Source: Candidatus Woesearchaeota archaeon
GTDB lineage: Archaea; Nanobdellota; Nanobdellia; Woesearchaeales; ARS49
Length of the DNA: 43,389 nt
Direction: 5' to 3'
NCBI GenBank assembly: GCA_016929895.1
Contig: JAFGHW010000002.1
Location: 1 to 43,389 of the forward strand
The notes below the pieces were generated by a model. That model made no database searches, had not been told where the DNA came from, and worked only from the letters and a program-made list of their open reading frames with translations. Each line of letters starts with the position of its first letter. The stretch's first letter is position 1. Of the stretch, positions 1 to 8,377 are shown piece after piece. The position numbers were made by a program, and so were the translations under genes.

Positions 1-87
1 AATAAAAGTCATAACCACTAAAACTAATAAAGCAAGAACAGAAATAACAATAACATTAATACTTAAATCAATAGCTTTTTTATTCAT
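1..87 (-). CDS. Pilin-like membrane protein, N-terminal fragment (continues off window)
   Basis: Manual reverse-strand translation from ATG at 87: MNKKAIDLSINVIVISVLALLVLVVMTFI...; same N-terminal type as neighbouring genes. Confidence 0.6.
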   Translation of the reverse strand, partial: MNKKAIDLSINVIVISVLALLVLVVMTFI

Positions 88-127
88 AAAACATATTCAG
101 GAATACGGGTATATAAAAGTTTCTTAA

Positions 128-754
128 TTACCTAAGATATTCAACAGGACAGTCGCCTTCCAAATCCTGGGTAATAAACAAATTATCGCCTGCAGTAAGT
201 TCACCCATAGGAGAAGCAAGATCTCCAAATGGGTCTTTTCTATTAGCACACATATAAAATTTATTAGTTGGAACAGAAATCAAACCGCCAGCAATATTCC
301 ATTTATAATGATAATTATATCCTGGCCATATCTTCTGGATTAATTGGATATCATATACTTCTGGCCCTCTTGCTTTGAGAGCGTTTTCAAAGTCATCTTC
401 ATTTATTATTATAGAAAAATTGAATATGTCAATATCAAAACGAAAACAACGCATATGTGATTGATATTTTCTATAATCTTTCCAACATTCAATTGTTTTA
501 TCAACCAACAAGTCTAATGCCTTTTCTTTATCACCAGGCAAAACAAAATTAGTCATAGAATAAGTATAAGGTATAAATTCCTCCTCTTTAGAAGGCCTGA
601 CAACAGAAAAAATACCCTGCTCACCAAATAATTTTTCCTTGGCAAATTCGTAAGCAGTTTTAATCGGACCTCCAATAATCAATGCAAGAACAATCAAACC
701 TAAAACAATAATAACAATAGTACCTAAAGTTCCGTAGCCTCCTTTTTTATTCAT
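128..754 (-). CDS. Pilin-like single-TM surface protein
   Basis: ORF track; MNKKGGYGTLGTIVIIVLGLIVLALIIGG N-terminus followed by soluble domain. Confidence 0.75.
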   Translation of the reverse strand: MNKKGGYGTLGTIVIIVLGLIVLALIIGGPIKTAYEFAKEKLFGEQGIFSVVRPSKEEEFIPYTYSMTNFVLPGDKEKALDLLVDKTIECWKDYRKYQSHMRCFRFDIDIFNFSIIINEDDFENALKARGPEVYDIQLIQKIWPGYNYHYKWNIAGGLISVPTNKFYMCANRKDPFGDLASPMGELTAGDNLFITQDLEGDCPVEYLR

Positions 755-891
755 CCCATTATTCCTCTTAAAGTCTCAACCATGCCCTGACCAGACTTAG
801 TTGAAAGCCAAATAACAAACAACAAAACAATAAAACCAATAATCAAGGCAATAACATAAGCCCAACCAGGAACATCTGCATTTTTATTCAT
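751..891 (-). CDS. 46-aa single-TM small protein
   Basis: Manual translation MNKNADVPGWAYVIALIIGFIVLLFVIWLSTKSGQGMVETLRGIMG*; stop overlaps next ATG as ATGA; below track length cutoff. Confidence 0.65.
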   Translation of the reverse strand: MNKNADVPGWAYVIALIIGFIVLLFVIWLSTKSGQGMVETLRGIMG

Positions 892-894
892 TTT

Positions 895-1857
895 TCAATC
901 AAGTACAAAAGTACAACCCTCCCCTTTATCTGGATTAATTATCATTTCCTGAGTATAAGGAACAACCTTAACATAATTAAGAGTGTAAAACTTTTCGTCA
1001 CTATTCAATTCATCTTTTCCAAAACCAACAACATCTTTAAGCCAACGCCACCTAAAAAGCTCATTCTTTGCATAAACCTTTTCATACAAAATCCCCAAAG
1101 GAGTATCAACAGAATATGCACCATATCTAGGAACAAAAACATCTTTAACAGGAGACTGACCCTCTGCAATCAATTCATAATAACTCTTGCTGCCTGTAAC
1201 AGGATAATTATACATAAGCCAGGCATTCAAAGAATCAACATTATTTCTTCCGTTCTTAATAAAATCCTTTGTTAACAATTCATCAAACTTTATACGAGAA
1301 CAAACAATACAATTAACAGGCGCCTGATAAAATTTACCAATGAAAGACCTTAAGGCAAGATGCCCTTGACTTTCATCAGGCTCGGACTTTTCCCAAGGAA
1401 AATCATACAAATTCCACCACTTATCAAACAAAGGAAGTTTTCCCTGAAAAACCTTTGACCAGCAATCCTTCATTTCAACGGCAATAATCTTATTCAAAGC
1501 CCATTCTCTTAGCTGCGCAGGATCATCTTTTTTATTAAAATACTTTAATATTGGCCCGTACTTATCTGGGTCATCTGTATAGGTCTTAATGCGCTTTTCA
1601 GCTTCTTTTTTATACTTCTCCAAATCCTCTAAATTAACCTCAATCCTATGAGCACGGCACTCAGCTGGAATCAAACTCCAATCACCCAATTTTGCAATAG
1701 AATGAAAAACCAAAGACCATTCACATGCAATTTTTTCACCTTCTTTTTCAAACAAATCCTTAATAACCGGAAAAACAATAAGAAAAATAACAACTATAAC
1801 AATAGCCAGCATTGCCAAGCCGACAAGAGTACTGACCGCAATTTGTGATTTTTTCAT
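895..1857 (-). CDS. Pilin-like single-TM surface protein
   Basis: ORF track (895..1860 with TTG); ATG at 1857 gives MKKSQIAVSTLVGLAMLAIVIVVIFLIVFP; Cys-containing extracellular domain. Confidence 0.75.
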   Translation of the reverse strand: MKKSQIAVSTLVGLAMLAIVIVVIFLIVFPVIKDLFEKEGEKIACEWSLVFHSIAKLGDWSLIPAECRAHRIEVNLEDLEKYKKEAEKRIKTYTDDPDKYGPILKYFNKKDDPAQLREWALNKIIAVEMKDCWSKVFQGKLPLFDKWWNLYDFPWEKSEPDESQGHLALRSFIGKFYQAPVNCIVCSRIKFDELLTKDFIKNGRNNVDSLNAWLMYNYPVTGSKSYYELIAEGQSPVKDVFVPRYGAYSVDTPLGILYEKVYAKNELFRWRWLKDVVGFGKDELNSDEKFYTLNYVKVVPYTQEMIINPDKGEGCTFVLD

Positions 1858-1976
1858 CAAGGACCACCAATAAAAACCTTTTGCTTAAACACAACAAGAA
1901 TAATCAAAGCCAATAAAACAAACAAAGCAAGATATAATAAAATCCTAAATAAATTAGACATGCCTCTTTTTTCCAT
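1857..1976 (-). CDS. 39-aa single-TM small protein
   Basis: Manual translation MEKRGMSNLFRILLYLALFVLLALIILVVFKQKVFIGGP*; ATGA overlap with the following gene. Confidence 0.55.
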   Translation of the reverse strand: MEKRGMSNLFRILLYLALFVLLALIILVVFKQKVFIGGP

Positions 1977-2056
1977 AACCTGAGAACAGATTTAACTATA
2001 TATAAGGTTTTCGGAAGAACATAGAAAAGCCTTTGCTTTTTGCAAAAGAAAAAAAA

Positions 2057-2341
2057 TTATTGCTTCATAACAGAGCAGCAAATAAAATTCGGATCAATAT
2101 CAGAACATTTTTTTGGAGGCTCTATATTTCTCTGAACATAATTTTCTCCAGGAAGCCTAACTCCCCCATATACTTCATTACATTCTGTTTCAGTCATACA
2201 ATCACCAGGACAAGTAATTAATTGCTTAGACAAGCCCCCTGTTTTAGTAGTAAAAATGTAAAACAAAACAACTAAAACCAAAATAGCAAGAATAGCTACA
2301 ACAACAGTAGTAATAGTAAGACCCTGAGCTTTTTTATTCAT
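2057..2341 (-). CDS. Small pilin-like Cys-containing surface protein
   Basis: MNKKAQGLTITTVVVAILAILVLVVLFYIF N-terminus, then Cys-rich tail (CPGDCMTETEC...CC). Confidence 0.7.
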   Translation of the reverse strand: MNKKAQGLTITTVVVAILAILVLVVLFYIFTTKTGGLSKQLITCPGDCMTETECNEVYGGVRLPGENYVQRNIEPPKKCSDIDPNFICCSVMKQ

Positions 2342-2388
2342 GAATATCACCTTTTTATTCCTGAATTAGCACTATTGGTATATAAATT

Positions 2389-2877
2389 TTACTGTGATTC
2401 AGAAGGAAACAAAGCAGGAACAAGCCGCGAATCAGATAAAAAAGCCTCTCTCTTCATATCCTCAATTATGTAATGCACATTCTTAGACTTAATACTAAAT
2501 TTGGTATCAATCTGCTCCAAATACATCTCCATATCACTAACAGTCTTAAAAACAAATTCAACAATAAAATCATAGCCATTATTAATTTTATACATGTTAT
2601 TAACATGCAAAGACTTTAAAAGGAATTTTCGCACATTTTCCTTATCAGACTTATTAATCTTAAACATTACATGAGCCTTAACACTAAAGCCTAAAGCATC
2701 AAAATTCAACAAGCAACTATTGCGAAGAATCGCATCGCCTGCCTTAGCCTTGATTTGGTCATGCAAAGTAGAGACCGGAATCTTAGTTTTACGCGCAATA
2801 TCCTTTAAATGCGCCCTTGAATTTTCCCTTAAATGAGCCAAAAGCATTAAATCCTTTTTTTTAATCATAAAAATCAC
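2389..2877 (-). CDS. Lrp/AsnC-like winged-HTH transcriptional regulator
   Basis: N-terminal HTH (LMLLAHLRENSRAHLKDIARKTKIPVSTLHDQIK) plus alpha/beta C-terminal domain; start may be ATG at 2868. Confidence 0.7.
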   Translation of the reverse strand: MIFMIKKKDLMLLAHLRENSRAHLKDIARKTKIPVSTLHDQIKAKAGDAILRNSCLLNFDALGFSVKAHVMFKINKSDKENVRKFLLKSLHVNNMYKINNGYDFIVEFVFKTVSDMEMYLEQIDTKFSIKSKNVHYIIEDMKREAFLSDSRLVPALFPSESQ

Positions 2878-3006
2878 CTCATCGATTTTTATATCGATTA
2901 TAATAGGAAGGATTAGATATATACTTTTTTCTTATACCTTATATATTGGTATATAATTATATAATTTAGAAAAACTTATATAGTTGAAATGATCTTTAAT
3001 TAACAT

Positions 3007-3906
3007 ATGAAAAGAAAAGTAATACAACTAGCAGGCAAAACACTTGTTGTCAGCCTGCCAAGCAAATGGGCAAAACAACATGGAGTAAAGAAAGGGGATG
3101 AGATAGAAGTACAAGAAAAGGAAAACAATCTATTTCTTAAAACAAATTCTATAGAAGAAAAAAATAAAATAGAAATGAATTATGACAAACTAGAAATACT
3201 TACAAAAAGAAGTCTATTCAGACAATATCATGAAGGAGTTGATGAGATACAAATCAATTTTTCAAATCCGCAGCGAATACAAGACATACAAGAATATCTC
3301 AATGAACTAATAGGATATGAAATAGTAAAACAAGGAAGCAATTATGCACTAATAAATGACGTTTCCGGCCAAAAACAACAAGAATTTGACCAAATAATGA
3401 GAAGACTATTTTTATTACTAAAAGGCATGCTGGAAGACAGCATAATTGCATTTAAAGATAAAGATAAAGAAATGTTACAAAATATAATACTAAGAGATAC
3501 AGAAATAAATAAATTTACCCATTTTTGTTTAAGATTGCTAACCAAAACAAATATAGAACCAGACAAGAAAAAAATATATTTCACAATGCTGTACACCTTA
3601 GAAAGAATAAGTGATGATTACAAAAACATGATACAGTACATGCTGGAAACAAAAAAATTGCCGGATAACGATGCTATAAGAATATGCGAAGCTCTCCATA
3701 AATTTTACACCCGAATATACGAATTTACATTTACAAAAAAACTCGTAATAGCCAAAGACATAGCAATAATAAATGCGCAAACAAAAGTAAAAACAAAAAA
3801 ATATATGGAAACAAAAAACATACAAACTGGATTTTTCTTGAATTCCATAATAAATTCATTAATAACTTTGCAAGAATTGCAATTGCCTTATATTAACTAT
3901 GACTGA
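3007..3906 (+). CDS. AbrB/SpoVT domain plus PhoU-like helical regulator
   Basis: N-terminal MKRKVIQLAGKTLVVSLPSKWAKQHGVKKGDEIEV swapped-hairpin motif; helical remainder. Confidence 0.75.
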   Translation: MKRKVIQLAGKTLVVSLPSKWAKQHGVKKGDEIEVQEKENNLFLKTNSIEEKNKIEMNYDKLEILTKRSLFRQYHEGVDEIQINFSNPQRIQDIQEYLNELIGYEIVKQGSNYALINDVSGQKQQEFDQIMRRLFLLLKGMLEDSIIAFKDKDKEMLQNIILRDTEINKFTHFCLRLLTKTNIEPDKKKIYFTMLYTLERISDDYKNMIQYMLETKKLPDNDAIRICEALHKFYTRIYEFTFTKKLVIAKDIAIINAQTKVKTKKYMETKNIQTGFFLNSIINSLITLQELQLPYINYD

Positions 3907-5827
3907 TTTAAAGGTTGGTGGAGAATTTGCAGGAAAGTATAAACTAGAAGAAAGAATAGGCGAAGGAAAATTCAAAGAAACATGGAAAGCAGAAGACGCT
4001 ATAATGAAGAGGACCGTTGCTTTAAAAACATTCCAAGAACAAAATGATAACATAGACGAATTAATAAGAGAAGCATCAAATCAAACAAAATTAGGAAAAC
4101 ATCCTAACATTGTTCAAATATATGATGCATCAAAAGATCCAATAACAGGATATTCTTTTATAAGCGAAGAATTTAAAGAAGGAGAAACACTCGAAGAAAT
4201 TTCAAAAAAAGGATTAACTGAAAAAGAAATTATGGATATTCTTATTCAATTATCAGACGGGCTTGCCTATGCCCATAAAAAAGGAATAATTCATAGAGAC
4301 TTAAAACCTTCTAATATACTAATGAAAGGAAAAACTCCAATAATAACCGACTGGGGAGGCAGTTCAGAATCTGGAATAAAACATATTCCGGTAGATGGTG
4401 TTCATGGTTCAATATTATTTAGATCACCCGAAGCTCTTGATGGATCTACTGATCCAAAAGTAGATACATACGCATTAGGAGTTCTTTCTTATTGGCTTTT
4501 TACAAAAGAATTCCCATTCACAGGAAACAGCTATGAAGAAATAAAAGACAAAATAATAAATTTAGAGCCTAAAAAACTATCAGAATATATGTTTAGTACA
4601 AAAATAAGCAGAAAATTTGAAAAAATAATAATGCGCCAATTAAGCAAAAATCCAAAGAAAAGATATTCTGCTAAAAAATTAAGAAGAAAACTATGGTTAC
4701 ATCGCAATCGAAAGAAAATTGCAGCTATGGCCGCGGCCATGACCGGAATAGCAATAACTGTAACGCCCATTTTATCTATGATTGGATTATTAGGAACATT
4801 AAATACTATTGGCATGTTCAAATCAATAACTCTGCCGAAAACAGATTTAAAAATAATATACCTAAACTCAAAAAAATTAAAATACACTGAATCTATTCAT
4901 CCATGCCGGAAAGATTCAGACAGCAATGTTAGAATAACTATGCGAAATTTATTCCCTGATTCAATGGAAACCTATATTCGACGTGGAAACAAAATATTTG
5001 CAGTAACCAAAAAAGATATTTATATGTACTCTATTGAAAACATAGAGCCAAAAGGAATCCGTTATGGGGAAACACGGATCACAGAAACGCCAGATCAAGA
5101 AGAAACAAACATACAGTTGTCGCCGAATGGAAATTTTTTAGCATATATGACAGGAAGAAATCTTCATGTGATCCGGACAGATAGTAAATTTGAACGAACT
5201 GTATTGGAGAATATAGATGAATATATGTGGAATACATTACAAGAGAAAATAACCTACAGAAAAGGGAATACTATTTATATAACCGATTTGCAAGAAGCAC
5301 CATTTGCTGAACAAAAAGCCAGAAAAATAGTAGAAGGGATTTATCCAAAATGGACAGATGACTCATCATATTTATTCTACTTTATAAAAAATGAAAATGA
5401 AACAAGCATCTGCGTTAAGGAATGCGGTAGTCCAGATTTCATTACTGGTACAAAAAAATTATCAGGATGGAAATTTTCTGTAGACAAAAGTGTTCAAGAG
5501 TTCTTTCTATCGCATAATCGCCAAGTGGTTGCTGATAAATTTAGCTTGGCATACTTTGTTCCTAAAAAACAGCAACTAATAGTTATAAAAGGAAAATTAG
5601 ATAAGACTATACACCCCGCTGTATATCCTGTGAGAAACTTCCAAGATATACGACAAATAGTATTCAATCCTGATTTGGATGGAATTCTTTTTAGCGGAAA
5701 ACTTTTACAAGAACAAGATTATGAGATATTCTATTATCACTTAAATCCCTTGCGAAAAATAAGATTGACAAATAATCAAGAAGACGATACTAATCCTATG
5801 TTCTTCAGCTACAAATCTCCAAACTAG
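3899..5827 (+). CDS. Hanks-type Ser/Thr protein kinase with TM segment and C-terminal TolB/WD40-like beta-propeller
   Basis: IGEGKFKETW, VALK, IIHRDLKPSNILM, DWG (DFG position), SPEAL; TM near MAAAMTGIAITVTPILSMIGLL; propeller-like repeats (LSPNGNFLAYM...). Confidence 0.88.
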   Translation: MTDLKVGGEFAGKYKLEERIGEGKFKETWKAEDAIMKRTVALKTFQEQNDNIDELIREASNQTKLGKHPNIVQIYDASKDPITGYSFISEEFKEGETLEEISKKGLTEKEIMDILIQLSDGLAYAHKKGIIHRDLKPSNILMKGKTPIITDWGGSSESGIKHIPVDGVHGSILFRSPEALDGSTDPKVDTYALGVLSYWLFTKEFPFTGNSYEEIKDKIINLEPKKLSEYMFSTKISRKFEKIIMRQLSKNPKKRYSAKKLRRKLWLHRNRKKIAAMAAAMTGIAITVTPILSMIGLLGTLNTIGMFKSITLPKTDLKIIYLNSKKLKYTESIHPCRKDSDSNVRITMRNLFPDSMETYIRRGNKIFAVTKKDIYMYSIENIEPKGIRYGETRITETPDQEETNIQLSPNGNFLAYMTGRNLHVIRTDSKFERTVLENIDEYMWNTLQEKITYRKGNTIYITDLQEAPFAEQKARKIVEGIYPKWTDDSSYLFYFIKNENETSICVKECGSPDFITGTKKLSGWKFSVDKSVQEFFLSHNRQVVADKFSLAYFVPKKQQLIVIKGKLDKTIHPAVYPVRNFQDIRQIVFNPDLDGILFSGKLLQEQDYEIFYYHLNPLRKIRLTNNQEDDTNPMFFSYKSPN

Positions 5828-6374
5828 GAAGAATGTCAAAACCAGGCCTTACAACAACAGGATGTTCTTCATACTCTTTTTCACCAGGACAAGGACTGCC
5901 TATTAAAAAATCACTAGCAAGACCATCTACCTTGAAAAAATAATCCTTTTTCCACAAACCCAAAGAAGAATCAAGCATTTTCTCTATCTCCTGCCTTGAA
6001 TACAAACAAGAATTAATACTGCCTGGACAAGACAAAGACCCGCCAAGAGCACAATCCTGCAATAACTCCTTAATACTGCGGCCAAAACAAGAAGTAGAAG
6101 TACCTAAACAAGAATTCAAAAAATTCGCAGCCAAAAAACTCTCTTTAACAATCTTAGAAGGCTCGGAAACAGGCTTAAGCAAAAAAAACTGAACCGCAAA
6201 TAACAGAGCCAAAGCAATAAGGATAACAACAATAGCAAGACCTAAAATCTCCATCTGAGCCTTGCAGGCCCAGATGCAACGCCTCTCCTTCCTCTCCACC
6301 TCGCTATGCTCGGGTCGCCTCGTGCGATTCAACTGCTTTACCGGCAAGGAATGCATCTGCGCCTTACTCGCCAT
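5805..6374 (-). CDS. Pilin-like single-TM protein with apparent N-terminal in-frame insertion
   Basis: MASKAQM[...]KAQMEILGLAIVVILIALALLFAVQFFLL; KAQM occurs twice. Confidence 0.7.
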   Translation of the reverse strand: MASKAQMHSLPVKQLNRTRRPEHSEVERKERRCIWACKAQMEILGLAIVVILIALALLFAVQFFLLKPVSEPSKIVKESFLAANFLNSCLGTSTSCFGRSIKELLQDCALGGSLSCPGSINSCLYSRQEIEKMLDSSLGLWKKDYFFKVDGLASDFLIGSPCPGEKEYEEHPVVVRPGFDILPSLEICS

Positions 6375-6849
6375 AAAAACTCACCTCAACAACACCAAAA
6401 TCATAAAGATTAGAAGAAGCATTATACAACAAAACAGTACTCTGGCTAACCAATTTAGAAGAAATCTTATCAGGAACATTAGAATACAAAACAAACCAAT
6501 CAGACTCAACAGGATACACTTTTTTAACCCTAATCTTAGAAAAACCAAACACATCAAAATAGTCAATCCTCAACTGCTCTGTCTCCAAAAGACTGCTAAA
6601 ATAACCCAGCTTAAGCAAATCAAAACAATTACCCTTTTGAATACCAACAAAAGAGCAATCAAGCTCTGGCAAAAACAAAGCCTTTTGAAATAACTGCAAA
6701 GAACGCAAACTCTCAGCCCTGAAAGCCTCTCGTTCAATAGACGAATGCTGCAATCTAAAATAAAAAATAGAACCAATAGACAACAAAAGCAAAAAAACTA
6801 TCAAAACCGCCAACATTTCAAACATCCTAATCTGAGCTTTTTTTGACAT
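6364..6849 (-). CDS. Pilin-like single-TM surface protein
   Basis: ATG at 6849: MSKKAQIRMFEMLAVLIVFLLLLSIGSIFYF; TAATG coupling with upstream gene. Confidence 0.75.
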   Translation of the reverse strand: MSKKAQIRMFEMLAVLIVFLLLLSIGSIFYFRLQHSSIEREAFRAESLRSLQLFQKALFLPELDCSFVGIQKGNCFDLLKLGYFSSLLETEQLRIDYFDVFGFSKIRVKKVYPVESDWFVLYSNVPDKISSKLVSQSTVLLYNASSNLYDFGVVEVSFYGE

Positions 6850-7910
6850 TAATAAATCCCAGGACAAGACTGCTGGATAAGATTATTATTCAAACTATCA
6901 ACACCATCAACAGCAATGCTTAAACCAACAAAAGCATCAGCATCCTCAACAAAAGAAGAGGACAAAGACAAAACACGGGCATTATTAACAATATCCTGCA
7001 AATAATTAATATTAGGAGCAGAATAAACACAATCCGAACGGCCAATTGAAAACATTTCATCCTCTAAAGCCTGAGAACGAGAACGCAAAATCTCAGAAAC
7101 AACACTCAATCTATAAAAAGCCTTTTTCATACCACACTCAAATATATCCTTATCAGCAGCAAAAACCGCGGCAAAAATCGCAGAATTGCCTGCGTACAAA
7201 GAAGTGTCCGCACTAAAACTCAATCCTCTATTGCTCTTTTCAAAAAAAGTAACAGACTTATCAGCAGAATTAACATAAACAACAGAAACATCAATTTTTT
7301 TGAACTCATCAGACAAGTCAAAAGGAGGATTTGCTTCTGTATTTAAAAAAACAAAACGATACTTACTATTACCCACTGGCAAAATACCAGGAATTTCTGA
7401 CGGAGAAATAACAGACAATGCAACCTCGCTGGGCAGAGACTTATTAAGCTCTCTGAATAAATTCCTGCTCTTTGCATCAGAACTATCCATAACCAAAAAA
7501 TATTTATCCAAAGGATTTCTCAAAAATAAAAAATTAGCAGAACGAAAAGGCAAATTCCAATCAGAAGACCAGGCAACAGCATTGCCCTGCTCTAAAAAAT
7601 CAGGGGCAAAGATAATCTTATCCTTAAACTGATTGGTTTTCTTTCCAACCCAAAAATTGCAGTCACAAACACTAGAACAAGAAAAGGCAATGCCTGCTTT
7701 AGGAACAACCAAAGACTGCGCAGTATCCTTGCTTTCAATAGCACTGCTAAAAACAGCATCAATATCAGTGGACAAAGTGATGGACAATCGTTCACCTGAC
7801 AAAGACCTCTGTTTCTGAACAACAGAAAGGAAAAAAAACAAAATAATCGCACCAGCTATCAAAACAAGAATCCAATGAAACTGCAATTCGAAACCTTTCT
7901 TATTCACCAT
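6849..7910 (-). CDS. Pilin-like single-TM surface protein
   Basis: MVNKKGFELQFHWILVLIAGAIILFFFLSVVQKQ, large soluble domain. Confidence 0.75.
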   Translation of the reverse strand: MVNKKGFELQFHWILVLIAGAIILFFFLSVVQKQRSLSGERLSITLSTDIDAVFSSAIESKDTAQSLVVPKAGIAFSCSSVCDCNFWVGKKTNQFKDKIIFAPDFLEQGNAVAWSSDWNLPFRSANFLFLRNPLDKYFLVMDSSDAKSRNLFRELNKSLPSEVALSVISPSEIPGILPVGNSKYRFVFLNTEANPPFDLSDEFKKIDVSVVYVNSADKSVTFFEKSNRGLSFSADTSLYAGNSAIFAAVFAADKDIFECGMKKAFYRLSVVSEILRSRSQALEDEMFSIGRSDCVYSAPNINYLQDIVNNARVLSLSSSFVEDADAFVGLSIAVDGVDSLNNNLIQQSCPGIY

Positions 7911-8377
7911 ACTGAAACCTCAGTCTTATCACCCAAGCCCTTAACCTTTAAATCAATAACACCAGAAACACCAATACAAAAATAACCATTAGCAACAACA
8001 ACGTCTGAAATAAAAACAGGAGATTCCTGCTTGGGTATTAAAAAAACATTCTCAGAACCAGTCTGCCAAATCTCAAACAAAACAGGAAATCCCGCCTGAA
8101 AATCGCCGGTATCTTCACGAGTATCAGAAGAAACAATACAAAGTGTCTGATATTTTTTTGGAATCCTCAAAGAAAGCTTGCGGATACTGCCGTAATCTGA
8201 TTTAATCTGCTCAACACCTGAAGACAAAGAAGTCTTAAACTCAATCAAAGCAACCTGCTCAGAACTCCTTATAAAATTGGAAACAGCAGAATAACCATAA
8301 CCCAAAATCAAAATAAAAACAATGGCCGCAATAACCAGAATAAAAATCTGGCCAACCATCTGCGCTTTGCAATTCAT
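7904..8377 (-). CDS. Pilin-like single-TM surface protein
   Basis: MNCKAQMVGQIFILVIAAIVFILILGYGYSAV N-terminus. Confidence 0.75.
   Translation of the reverse strand: MNCKAQMVGQIFILVIAAIVFILILGYGYSAVSNFIRSSEQVALIEFKTSLSSGVEQIKSDYGSIRKLSLRIPKKYQTLCIVSSDTREDTGDFQAGFPVLFEIWQTGSENVFLIPKQESPVFISDVVVANGYFCIGVSGVIDLKVKGLGDKTEVSVW

Noticed and set aside
1648-1848. Plus-strand ORF of 66 aa, and many similar antisense ORFs (e.g. 8698-8973, 9020-9256, 11611-11937, 12323-12607)
   Set aside because: Lie antisense to well-supported genes; composition reflects the complementary strand (Asn/Thr/Arg-rich), no domain features, and no plausible operon context.
5805-5827. Convergent 3' overlaps (kinase/pilin, 18393-18401, 19706-19732, 39290-39293) as antisense regulation
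   Set aside because: Short overlaps are common in compact archaeal genomes; no additional signal seen.
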